DNA from: Rhodococcus sp. OK519
Lineage (GTDB): Bacteria; Actinomycetota; Actinomycetes; Mycobacteriales; Mycobacteriaceae
Assembly: GCF_003051005.1 (NCBI RefSeq)
Contig: NZ_QAOW01000001.1
Coordinates: 930,001 to 994,000, forward strand
Direction of reading: 5' to 3'
Length of the DNA: 64,000 bases
Shown: in pieces, positions 48,901 to 54,960 of the stretch
Numbering within the stretch: position 1 is the first letter of the stretch
How the letters are laid out: each line of letters starts with the position of its first letter
Notes under the pieces: generated by a model
Told to the model about the DNA's origin: nothing
What the model saw: the letters and a program-made list of their open reading frames with translations, nothing else
The model's database searches: none
Position numbers and translations under genes: made by a program

Positions 48901-49280
48901 TCGTGTGGCCGCGGACCCCGCTGCGCTTCGGCGACCAATTCGCGCTCAAGGCGGGCCTGCTGACCAGCCTCGGCTTCGGTCACGTGTCGGGCCTGATCGC
49001 GGTGGTCCACCCGCAGGCGTTCGTCGAGTCGATCCCGGCGGAGCAGCGTGCGGCGTACCGGGCGCAGGCGGAGCAGCGCACGATCGACGGTCAGCGTCGT
49101 CTGGCGTCGGCGATGTGCGGCGGCGACAGCCTGTACGAGCGTCCCGCCGATCGCCGCTTCGGCGGAGACTCGGTGTCCGCGAAGGCTGCTCGTCAGCTCG
49201 AGGCGGACATGCTCCTCGCCGAGGATGCGCGTCTGGGCTCCGACGATGTGTACCGCGCCGGAAAGCAGGGGTGCGAGTGA
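39975..49280 (+). CDS. fas: Type I fatty acid synthase, multidomain
   Basis: Giant polypeptide of 3101 residues making C16-C26 acyl-CoA in the cytoplasm for phospholipids and mycolic acids. GTG 39975 follows AGGAGAGGA; the open frame upstream has no homology. Domain order as in the mycobacterial/fungal type: acetyltransferase (Ser166 in GHSQG), FMN-dependent enoyl reductase (ILLAGMTPTTVD, about 430 on), dehydratase (GDHNPIHT, about 1255), malonyl/palmitoyl transferase (Ser1466 in GHSVGEY), an Ala/Pro linker, acyl carrier (GVSSRRNQ, Ser1836 or 1837 carries phosphopantetheine), ketoreductase (VVTGASKGSIA, about 2140), and ketosynthase (Cys2742 in AACATA, His2894 in SKHDTST). It overlaps acpS by 1 bp. 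Confidence 0.98.
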   Translation: MTIDDTAGNGRTSKEQSRFGAERTPARSAAQGPLVDRLRAGEPYALAFGGQGAPWLSALAELTRDSGLEPTLTELVNEAAALLEPVAQDLLVVRPVGFDPIAWILEQELADDESAVGTSVPSAAALTSAAVSLPGVFLTQLAALRALQQQGLDPAVNAPVATIGHSQGLIAAAAVAGGGAADGALLATAQLIGAAAGLVGRRRGIIAAADRSPMLAVSNVDPERLGAIVAELSAGQEPERAAVLAIRNGRRRVVLSGPPAQLARVQQRCEQIAADESRERDAKTRGGAVFSPVFESLAVEIGFHHPALAEAVEVIGGWAARCGLDADQVRTLAQAVLVDPVDWVDAVEGTVESGAAWILDLGPGDQLTRMTSTGLRGHGVGIVAASTRGGHRNLLTPGATPEVARAWAEFAPKVVELPGGRVAVETSFTKLTGRSPILLAGMTPTTVDPAIVAAAANAGHWAELAGGGQVTEQIFADNVEGLKGLLEPGRAVQFNSMFLDPYLWKLHVGGKRLVPRARAAGAPFDGVVVTAGIPELEEAVTIIDELTEAGFSYVAFKPGTVAQIRSVIRIANEVPDFPVIVHIEGGRAGGHHSWEDLDDLLLATYAELRTRDNLVLCVGGGIGTPERAADYLTGRWATEYGFPAMPLDGILVGTAAMATLEATTSAGVKQMLVDTPGTPDWVGAGTAQGGMASGRSQLGADIHEIDNAASRTGRLLDEVAGDADAVAARRDEVIAALDATAKPYFGDVATMTYQQWLRRYLELAVGVDSPQAFDCGGDLQDAIVDATQSVWLDVSWRERFGEMLQRAEARLHRNDRGPIKTLFADTATLDQPFAALCALEAAYPDYATTVLHPADIPFFVALCKTPGKPVNFVPVVDGDVRRWWRSDSLWQAHDARYTADQVCIIPGTVAVAGITRADEPVGELLDRFEKATADELVAGGATPAPVAGRRHGGFGTGLLDAVLAAPDVLWAARLTQNPVRRLGDVSEWTIESDTVASHDKTGARLVVTDADHVDLTVPLALGKAVEIRITVPATVRDGGAPVITQADAEASMSALLGVAAGQELPAVKGGVAHINLAWTPDLIADHAGVTGVGLPASVSTSGKAVPDVVVGACWPAVFAALGAATTESGVHVIEGMLDLVHLDHAVNLVGELPSETSILVVRAEAGNVVDTDMGRVVEVRVEVGAMLGEGLEAPAVATLTERFAIRGRTGKGELADPARAGGSLSADVAETPRRRRRDLKMVAPRHMAAFARVSGDHNPIHTSDAAALLAGLGSPIVHGMWLSAAAQQAVIALDPASKVPTRRLTAWTARFLGMVRPGAEIDVRVDRVATDRGDEIIEVGCRVDGDLVMVATGRTAAPKTVYAFPGQGIQRPGMGLDARSRSKAAREVWERADKHTREALGFSILAVVRDNPTLVKARGVEHRHPDGVLHLTQFTQVAMATLGVAQVAELRESGAFVEGSYLAGHSVGEYNALTAVAGVLPLEALLEVVFQRGSAMHELVPRDAAGRSDYRMAAIRPSQIGVADDELQAFVGGVADATGEFLQIVNLNLKGSQYAIAGTVKGLAALEREIDIRREAFGGKRAFIVVPGIDVPFHSTVLRGGVDDFRAKLDELLPQDIDPSLLIGRYIPNLVPRLFNLGRDFVQEIADLVPSEQLLPVLADFDSWAARPVALTRVILVELLAWQFASPVRWIETQDLFFTDEAEGGLGVERFVEIGLGATPTVANLASQTLKLDEHANTKVEVLNIEREASIVYSTDVDPAPVEDDEPEAPAASAAPAAAAAAPVAAPSAPPGGPRPDDIAFKAADATKVLIALWTKLRPDQIGPADTIEALCDGVSSRRNQLLVDLGSELSLGAIDGAADADMGSLAVTVDRLARTYKPFGPVLSDSINDHLRKVFGPSGRRPGAIADRVKKVWELGDGWANHVTAEVALGTRDGSSVRGGAMGGLHEGAIADGGAVDALVDAAVQSVASRRGVAVSMPATGGGAGGTVDAAALGEFTEAITGRNGVLASAARLVLEQLGFSESAAAAASADDTALVDLVSAELGSDWPRLVAPAFDAKKAVLIDDRWATAREDLARAWTGEIDLTVERFDGAGAAVAGHAQWWQQRASESGRATLAELYGRIAQVAVAAEATGQYTGEIAVVTGASKGSIAASVAGKLLGGGATVVVTTSRLDSARLGFYRKLYSANARAGASLWVVPANMASYTDVDALVEWVGNVQTETAGGAKKLVKEAMTPTMLFPFAAPRVAGELSDAGARAEMEMRVLLWSVERLIGGLSQIGYDRDVDTHLHVVLPGSPNRGLFGGDGAYGEAKAALDAVVGRWSAERTWAERVTLVHALIGWVRGTGLMGGNDPMVEAVEAKGVRTWSTEEMATELLLSCTADAKRAAAQAPRLMDLTGGLAEVDLDLPALAKEAAEAAENAGKAEDEAAKDANSIAALPAPPRIVDALAAPSWPELDVDPADLVVIVGAGELGPYGSSRTRFEMEVDEQLSAAGVLELAWNTGLVVWENDPKPGWYDAETGDLVPEAEIAERYHDTVVERCGIRTYGDEGAMVDNTAPLLTSVFIDKDLSFVVGSEAEARAFVDSDPENTTAAVDPESGDWTVTRKAGTEIRVPRKAKLTRTVGGQIPTGFDVTKWGIPADMAGSVDRVGLWNIVSTVDAFLTGGFTPSELLRWVHPAFVANTQGTGMGGMTSMRSLYIDTLLGESRANDILQEALPNVIAAHVVQSYVGGYGAMVHPVAACATAAVSVEEGVDKIKLGKAKLVVAGGFDDLGIEGIIGFGDMSATAKSDEMAAKGIDDRRFSRANDRRRGGFVESAGGGTILLARGDLALEMGLPVLGVVAWAGSFADGVHTSIPAPGIGALGAGRGGQDSQLALSLNALGITADDISVVSKHDTSTAANDPNEAELHERLAAALGRSDGAPLFVVSQKTLTGHAKGGAAAFQLIGLCQVLGQGVIPPNRSLDCVDDKMAEFPHLVWPRTPLRFGDQFALKAGLLTSLGFGHVSGLIAVVHPQAFVESIPAEQRAAYRAQAEQRTIDGQRRLASAMCGGDSLYERPADRRFGGDSVSAKAARQLEADMLLAEDARLGSDDVYRAGKQGCE

Positions 49281-49690
49281 TGGCAGTTCTCGGAATCGGC
49301 TTCGACGTCGTCACGATCTCGGAGTTCGAAGAGCAGATGAAGCGTCCGGGCACCGCGATGCTGTCGAGCTTCCGCCCGGCCGAGCGTCGGTACTGCGAGT
49401 CCCGTAGTACCGACCCGGCCCGGCACTACGCGGTCCGCTGGGCCGCGAAGGAAGCCGTCATCAAGGCGTGGGCGGCGTCGCGGTTCGCCCGCCCGCCGGC
49501 CGTGGGCGACAACGCCTACGCGCTGGTGGAGGTCGTCAACGACGCCTGGGGACGCCCCACCATCAAGCTGCACGGCGAGGCCGCGGAGTTCCTGCCGAGC
49601 GCGAAGATCCACCTGTCGCTGACCCATGACGGGGACGTCGCGGGCGCGATGGTCGTGATCGAGGAACCGGACCCGGTCCGGACGGTCTGA
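49280..49690 (+). CDS. acpS: Holo-[acyl-carrier-protein] synthase
   Basis: Phosphopantetheinyl transferase of 136 residues that converts apo acyl carrier domains to the holo form, using CoA. Motifs: IGFDVVTISEF (Asp metal ligand), HYAVRWAAKEAVIKAW (Glu and Lys) and the C-terminal HLSLTHDGDVAGAMVV. ATG 49280 overlaps the fas stop; GTG 49277 is one codon earlier. Its position behind fas, its main substrate, is conserved in mycobacteria (Rv2523c). Confidence 0.96.
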   Translation: MAVLGIGFDVVTISEFEEQMKRPGTAMLSSFRPAERRYCESRSTDPARHYAVRWAAKEAVIKAWAASRFARPPAVGDNAYALVEVVNDAWGRPTIKLHGEAAEFLPSAKIHLSLTHDGDVAGAMVVIEEPDPVRTV

Positions 49691-49715
49691 TCCGACACCA
49701 ATCGGACACCGACGA

Positions 49716-49755
49716 AAGACGCCGGCCGACGGAGCAATCCGTCGGCCGGCGTCTT
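49716..49755 (+). terminator. Strong terminator after acpS
   Basis: Perfect 18-bp stem (core GACGCCGGCCGACGGA at 49718-49733, complement to 49753), 4-nt loop, followed by TCGTTGTCTC. It separates fas-acpS from the convergent TetR gene. Confidence 0.85.
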
Positions 49756-49795
49756 CGTTGTCTCCCGGGCACTCGTCACCGAGACCTGATCTGCG

Positions 49796-50494
49796 TCACT
49801 CGGTGGTACGCGCCTCCTTCTCGGCGACAAGCAGATACGCGACCATCAGCCGCTTGAGTTCGGAGACCGCGTCGGCGTGGCTCTGCCCGTCCTGCACGGA
49901 GAAGTTCAGCATCGAATACACGACGTGGACGAGCACCTCGGCCATCATCGTGCGGCGCTCTCGCGGTGTGTGCGGGGTGAGCGGGGCGAGCATGAGCGAG
50001 ATCTGCTCGGCGAGCGCCTTCTCGTGGATGACACCGGTGGCTCGGGTGGACGGCGTCGACTGCATCGCCAGCCACACCTCCCGCCGCGACGGATCCGACG
50101 TCCACAACCCGGCCATGTGGTCGACGAAACTGTTGAGGAACCGCAGCCAGTCCAGGGACGGCACCTCGCCGTTGAACGTCTCGAGTTCCTGCTGCACGCC
50201 GACCAGGTCCTGCCGGTTGAGCTCGCACACGATCACGTACTTGTTGGCGAAGAACTGGTACAGCGTGCCGATCGGGACGTCGGCGCGTGCCGCGACCTCC
50301 TCGCACGTGAACGACTCGAATCCGACGTCGACGAGCAATTCGCGGGACGCGTTGAGCAAGGCGTCGAACTTGCGACGGCTCCGTTCCTGAGTGGGACGTT
50401 TCCGCGGCATCAGTTCCTGGGGGTCGCTCTGGACCTCCAGCGCGGGGTCCACCCGGCGAGGGGGACGGCGGCTGGTAGTGGACTCCACGACCAC
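49796..50494 (-). CDS. TetR-family transcription regulator
   Basis: Protein of 232 residues from GTG 50494; an alternative ATG at 50410 (MPRKRPTQERSRRKF) with CAGGAA just upstream would give 204 residues and looks equally likely. The helix-turn-helix is CEEVAARADVPIGTLYQFFANK. The C-terminal domain is helical with no known ligand. It is 64 bp after the ABC permease gene in the same direction, so it is probably cotranscribed with the transporter; it is convergent with acpS. Confidence 0.85.
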   Translation of the reverse strand: MVVESTTSRRPPRRVDPALEVQSDPQELMPRKRPTQERSRRKFDALLNASRELLVDVGFESFTCEEVAARADVPIGTLYQFFANKYVIVCELNRQDLVGVQQELETFNGEVPSLDWLRFLNSFVDHMAGLWTSDPSRREVWLAMQSTPSTRATGVIHEKALAEQISLMLAPLTPHTPRERRTMMAEVLVHVVYSMLNFSVQDGQSHADAVSELKRLMVAYLLVAEKEARTTE

Positions 50495-50558
50495 AGGTTA
50501 TCGGTCTTTGGGCTCGGATTCGACGATGTTCCCATTCTGGTGTTTCCTCCGGTATCGC

Positions 50559-51344
50559 TTACCTCGCGGTGCGCCGGCGGTACAGCACCGTGGCGGCGGC
50601 GTACCCGACCACGGCGATGACGACGCACCAGGCGACGGCCAGCCACGCGCTGTTCCCGATCGGCGTGTCCATGAGCAGGCCGCGAACCGTCTCGATGATC
50701 GGTGTCACGGGTTGGTTCTCCGCGAACCACCGCAACGATGTCGGCATCGTCTCGGCCGGCACGAAGGCGCTGCTCACGTACGGGAGGAACAGGATCACGA
50801 AGGTGAATCCGTTGGCGGCCTCCGGGTTCTCGGCGAGGAGCCCGAGAGCCGTCGACAGGTAGGACAGCGCGAAGACGAACAGTGCGACGACGCCGATCAC
50901 CCCGAGCCAGCGCATCGGGTCGGCCGTCGGCCGGAACCGCATCAGCAGCGCGACGCCCACGACGATGGCGCCGGTGATCAGATTGCGGACGACGCTCGCG
51001 AGCACGTGGCCGTTGAGGACCGCCGAACGCGCGATCGGGAGCGTCCGAAAGCGGTCGACGATGCCGTCCGTCATGTCCGCGGACACGCTCACGGCAGTCG
51101 TGGCGGACCCGAATGCGGCGCACAGCAGGACGATGCCGGGCACGACGTAGTCGATGTAGGAGCTGCCGGTGTCGATCGCCCCGCCGAAGACGTACACGAA
51201 CAGCAGCATCAGCATCACCGGCAGTGCCACGGCGGTGATCATCGTGTCCGGGCTGCGAGTGATGTGGGTGAGATTGCGCCGCAACATCGCCCAAGAATCC
51301 GCGATCACGGTCGTGGTGTCGCGTGCGGTGGTGAGAGTCGTCAT
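50559..51344 (-). CDS. ABC-2 type transporter permease (DrrB-like)
   Basis: Membrane protein of 261 residues with six hydrophobic spans. It resembles daunorubicin-resistance DrrB-type permeases: PDTMITAVALPVMLMLLFVY, DYVVPGIVLLCAAFG, GIVDRFRTLPIARSAVL (conserved cytoplasmic loop) and a C-terminal pair of spans. It should pair with the ATPase whose stop overlaps its start (ATGA). The exported substrate is unknown; drug or lipid export is the family's usual role. Confidence 0.9.
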   Translation of the reverse strand: MTTLTTARDTTTVIADSWAMLRRNLTHITRSPDTMITAVALPVMLMLLFVYVFGGAIDTGSSYIDYVVPGIVLLCAAFGSATTAVSVSADMTDGIVDRFRTLPIARSAVLNGHVLASVVRNLITGAIVVGVALLMRFRPTADPMRWLGVIGVVALFVFALSYLSTALGLLAENPEAANGFTFVILFLPYVSSAFVPAETMPTSLRWFAENQPVTPIIETVRGLLMDTPIGNSAWLAVAWCVVIAVVGYAAATVLYRRRTAR

Positions 51345-52294
51345 CGGACCGCTTCCTTCCGTCCGGCTCCGGTGAGCGCGAAGAACACGTCGTCGAGATC
51401 GGGGGTGTGCAGCGCAAAGCTCTCGACGGACAGCGTCGGGTCGTCGAGGCGATCGAGCAGTGCTTTGAGAGAGCGAATGCTGCCGTCGGTCGGGATCGTC
51501 AGCATCATCGTGCCGCGGTCGATCCCGGCGTCGGGCAGGGCGGCGCTCGCCCGGGCCAGTTGGGCGGCGTCGTGGAGTCTGAGTTCGACGTGTCCACCGG
51601 GGACGAGGCGCTTCAGCTCCGCCGAAGACCCCTCGGCCACGATCCGTCCGCCGTCGAGCACGGCGATGCGATCGGCGAGCTCGTCGGCCTCGTCGAGGTA
51701 CTGGGTGGTGAGCAGGATCGTCGTTCCTTCGCGGACCAACTCGCGCACCATCTCCCACATGTCCCGGCGACTGCGCGGATCGAGTCCTGTGGTCGGCTCG
51801 TCGAGGAAGAGCACCGTGGGCCGGGCGACCAGGCTCATTGCGAGGTCGAGTCGCCGGCGCATCCCGCCCGAGTAGGTGTCGGCCCGACGATCCGCGGCGT
51901 CGACGAGGTCGAATCGGCGCAGTAGCTCGTCGGCGCGGACCCGCGCGGTGCGGCGACCGAGGTGGTGCAGCACCCCCATCAACACGAGGTTCTCGCGGCC
52001 CGTCAGCAGCTTGTCGACGGACGCGTACTGGCCGGTGACGCTGATGTCCGCGCGGACGGCACGGGCGTCGGACGGCAGGCGGTGGCCGGCGACCTCGATC
52101 TCCCCGGCGTCGAAGGGGAGCAGTGTGGACAGCACGCGCACCGTGGTCGTCTTGCCGGCGCCGTTGGCCCCGAGCAGTGCGAACACCGATCCGGCGGGCA
52201 CGTGCAGATCGACGCCGTCGAGCACGGTTCGCTCGCCGAACGTCTTGCGCAGGCCCGTCACCGCGATGGCGTGTTCGGGTGTTCGTGGATTCAT
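51341..52294 (-). CDS. ABC transporter ATP-binding protein (DrrA-like)
   Basis: ATPase of 317 residues. The start at 52294 (MNPRTPEHAIAVTGLRK) follows GGAGGGAA; a frame extension to 52330 would run into the operator. Walker A is GANGAGKTTTV, Q-loop VTGQYASVD, signature YSGGMRRRLDLA, Walker B VLFLDEPTTGLDP, and H-loop TTQYLDEADELAD. In place of the usual H-loop His there is a Gln, as in many DrrA-type proteins. The C-terminal 80 residues are the DrrA extension. It is divergent from a second TetR gene. Confidence 0.92.
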   Translation of the reverse strand: MNPRTPEHAIAVTGLRKTFGERTVLDGVDLHVPAGSVFALLGANGAGKTTTVRVLSTLLPFDAGEIEVAGHRLPSDARAVRADISVTGQYASVDKLLTGRENLVLMGVLHHLGRRTARVRADELLRRFDLVDAADRRADTYSGGMRRRLDLAMSLVARPTVLFLDEPTTGLDPRSRRDMWEMVRELVREGTTILLTTQYLDEADELADRIAVLDGGRIVAEGSSAELKRLVPGGHVELRLHDAAQLARASAALPDAGIDRGTMMLTIPTDGSIRSLKALLDRLDDPTLSVESFALHTPDLDDVFFALTGAGRKEAVR

Positions 52295-52309
52295 TCGCGT
52301 TCCCTCCCC

Positions 52310-52355
52310 AAAACTGTGTATGACGTACACAACTGTTTAAACCATACGCAGTTTT
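52310..52355. promoter_or_regulatory. Palindromic operator between ABC transporter and tetR genes
   Basis: AAAACTGTGTATG at 52310-52322 and its complement CATACGCAGTTTT at 52343-52355 match at 12 of 13 positions, with 20 bp between them. Nested inside is TGTGTA-N5-TACACA at 52315-52331. The site sits in the 110-bp divergent gap and is a good candidate operator for the TetR protein at 52405. Confidence 0.6.
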
Positions 52356-52404
52356 AGGATGAGCGCAAGAGTTACGGGAGTGGCAGGCAGGAGCGACGAC
52401 GCGG

Positions 52405-53166
52405 ATGGAAACCACAGGGGAGACGGCGCTGCCTCGATTCGTGGAGTTGGCATGGGGATTGGAGGAGGCCGGACGGCGCGGGCCCAAGCGCGGCCTGAGC
52501 ATCGACGAGATCCTCGACGCTGCCATCGAACTCGCCGACGAGGAGGGTGTCGTCGCGTTGTCGATGGCGCGGGTCGCGAAGCGGCTGGGCTTCACCACGA
52601 TGTCGCTGTACCGCTACGTCGAGAGCAAGGACGAACTGCTCGAGTTGATCGCCGACCGAGTCATCGGTGCCCCGCCGGAGATCCCCGCGACCGTGTCCTG
52701 GCGGGATGGATTGGAGATGTGGGCCCGCGCCGAGTACGACGCCCTCATGCGGCACCGCTGGTGGCTGCGTCTGCCGATCAACGGTGCGCCCCTAGGGCCC
52801 AACAACGTCGCGTGGCTCGAGGCCGCCCTCGGGTGCCTCGCCTCGACGGGGCTGCCCGAGGCGCTCAAGGTGCAGGTGGCGCTGAACGTCTCGGTTCACG
52901 TCATCGGCCGGGCGCGATTCACCGTCGATCTCGTCGTGGACGCCGAATCGGACAACTACGCGAGCATTCTCCCGCGGGTGATCGAGCCGACCCGGTTCCC
53001 TGCGCTCACCGCGGCGCTCGACGGCGGTGCGTTCGCAGGGGACGACGTGGATTGGGAGGACGCAGACTTCTGGTTCGCGCTGGGCCTTCTGCTGGACGGT
53101 GTGGAACGTATCGTCGCCGGCTACGCCGCCGGGGTCGCCGCCGAGGACGCGGGCTCGGAATCCTGA
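52405..53166 (+). CDS. TetR-family regulator of the divergent ABC transporter
   Basis: Protein of 253 residues. The helix-turn-helix lies at about 45-75 (MARVAKRLGFTTMSLYRYVE); the C-terminal half looks like the TetR_C tetracycline-repressor-like class (WARAEYDALMRHRWWLRLP). Long N-terminal and acidic C-terminal tails are present. It is divergent from the DrrAB-like genes with a large palindrome between them, so it probably represses them until the substrate binds. The helicase gene starts 1 bp after its stop. Confidence 0.9.
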   Translation: METTGETALPRFVELAWGLEEAGRRGPKRGLSIDEILDAAIELADEEGVVALSMARVAKRLGFTTMSLYRYVESKDELLELIADRVIGAPPEIPATVSWRDGLEMWARAEYDALMRHRWWLRLPINGAPLGPNNVAWLEAALGCLASTGLPEALKVQVALNVSVHVIGRARFTVDLVVDAESDNYASILPRVIEPTRFPALTAALDGGAFAGDDVDWEDADFWFALGLLLDGVERIVAGYAAGVAAEDAGSES

Positions 53167-53167
53167 C

Positions 53168-54874
53168 GTGACCGACCGCACCGCTCGCCGGCGTCCGGCG
53201 AAGAAGACCGCACGCAAGACTGCTCCCGCCCCGGCGCTCCCCGTGCCCGAACCGGGGGAGCGGGTGTGGATGCTCGACGTTCCCCACCGCGTCAGCGCTC
53301 CCGGCGCGGCATGGAACAAGAAGCTGCGCTGCCACGTCTACGTCGGCCACGAGCTTCCGGCAGTGCTGGTGCCGTTCGCCGCCAAGCCCTACAGCTATCA
53401 GCAGTGGATCGAGGACGACTTCAACGGGACGCGGGGCCCCTCGGCGACCTCGGCCCCCAAGACGCCTCGGCCGGAGCAGCTCGTGGCGGCCAGCGCCATC
53501 GCGACGGCCGCACGTCACGGGTTGCGCGCCATGGCGTTGTTCGACGACGTGGGAATGGGCAAGACGATCTCCGCGGTCCTGGGCGCCAGGGAAGTGCTCG
53601 ACCAACGCGCCGGTACGAGTGTGCTGGTGATCGTCGACCGGCCGACGGCGATCACCGTCCCGTCGTGGCGTTCGACGATCGCCGCGGTCGGCGACGGTGG
53701 ATACCGCTGGCTGATCCTCTCGCCCGATCAGCTGAAGAAGCTGATCGCCGCCAACGGCAGACCCAAGTTCTCCTTCGATGTCGTGATCGCGGACGAGGCG
53801 CAGAATTTCCGGCACGATTCGCAACGCACCGACTACATGCGCCGCATCACGAGGATGCTCGCACCACCGGCCAAGGCGCCGTTCCTCATCGCGGTGACCG
53901 CGACGCCGGGTCATCATCCCGGCGAATGGCGATACATGTCATCGTTGTTCGCTCAGATTCATGGTGAAGACCCGTCCGAGTGGGACGATCTCGGAGCGAG
54001 ACTCGCGCGTGCCGGAATTCCACTGGCCCGCAAGTTCGGCACCTGGCAGTGGTCGGCGGAGGCCGTGGAACGGGTCTCGTTGCAGGCCGAGGCCGTGAGT
54101 ACCGTGCGAAATTGGCTCACCGAGCACGAACCACCATTGATGCTCCACCGGAACTCTCCCTGGGGGCCGCCTCCGATCGATGGGCTCGGCGTCGAGCTGA
54201 CGCTCGCCGAGCAGGAGCAGTACGACCTGCAATGGGGCGAGTTCCGGCGCGAAATGGGTCTGGCCCGTACCGGATCCGACACCGCGCGCGGCCTGGCGGC
54301 ATTGCTCCGGTTCCGTCAGAAGGCCGGGATGATCCGTGTCCCGCACACCGTCGACCTCGCTGCGGCATATGCCGTGCGGGGCTATCAAGTGCTCGTGGCC
54401 GCCGAGATGGTCTCCACCGCGGCGGAGCCGATCGCGGACGCGCTCGAGGCCCGCGGCATCGCCGTCGCGCGGATCTTCGGCGGCCGGCCCGACGCCGAGG
54501 AGGAACGACTGCGGTTCCAGCGCGGGCAGGCAGCGGTCTGCGTGTTCACGACGACCACGGCGATCAGTCTGCACGCGAACGAACAACTGTCGGACGGGAC
54601 GCGTGCGACGGCGACGCCGAGGGTCGGGCTTTTCCACCAGCCGCGGTACTCCGGCATCGCCGCACGCCAGACCGTCGGTCGCGCGCACCGGGACTACCAG
54701 GTGTGCCCGTGGTTCCTCCTGTACAGCGAGGGCACCATCGAGGAGCAGGCCGCCGCGACGATGGTGCAGCGCCTACTGGTGACCGCCGCGTCCGTCGACG
54801 GCGACATGAGCACGCTCGGGGCGATCGCCGAACTCTTCGGCGCCGAGTGGCTGCCCTCCGACGCTCTCGGGTAG
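53168..54874 (+). CDS. SNF2-like DEAD/DEAH-box helicase
   Basis: Superfamily 2 ATPase of 568 residues from GTG 53168. The N-terminus is basic and Ala-rich (RRRPAKKTARKTAP). Motif I is FDDVGMGKT, motif II IADEAQNF (DEAQ instead of DEAH), motif III VTATPG, and motif VI QTVGRAHRDYQ. The spacing is that of SNF2-type DNA translocases with a short C-terminal half. No nuclease domain is visible. The start is 1 bp after the TetR gene, so it may be cotranscribed, but a link with the transporter is not obvious. It could act in DNA repair or phage defence. Confidence 0.8.
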   Translation: MTDRTARRRPAKKTARKTAPAPALPVPEPGERVWMLDVPHRVSAPGAAWNKKLRCHVYVGHELPAVLVPFAAKPYSYQQWIEDDFNGTRGPSATSAPKTPRPEQLVAASAIATAARHGLRAMALFDDVGMGKTISAVLGAREVLDQRAGTSVLVIVDRPTAITVPSWRSTIAAVGDGGYRWLILSPDQLKKLIAANGRPKFSFDVVIADEAQNFRHDSQRTDYMRRITRMLAPPAKAPFLIAVTATPGHHPGEWRYMSSLFAQIHGEDPSEWDDLGARLARAGIPLARKFGTWQWSAEAVERVSLQAEAVSTVRNWLTEHEPPLMLHRNSPWGPPPIDGLGVELTLAEQEQYDLQWGEFRREMGLARTGSDTARGLAALLRFRQKAGMIRVPHTVDLAAAYAVRGYQVLVAAEMVSTAAEPIADALEARGIAVARIFGGRPDAEEERLRFQRGQAAVCVFTTTTAISLHANEQLSDGTRATATPRVGLFHQPRYSGIAARQTVGRAHRDYQVCPWFLLYSEGTIEEQAAATMVQRLLVTAASVDGDMSTLGAIAELFGAEWLPSDALG

Positions 54875-54960
54875 TGGAACGCGGGGATCCTCACGAACAC
54901 CCGCCCGGGGCTCGTAGGCTCGGGTGGGATCGGTCGTCTCGAGAGGTGGAGGTTGCTGTG

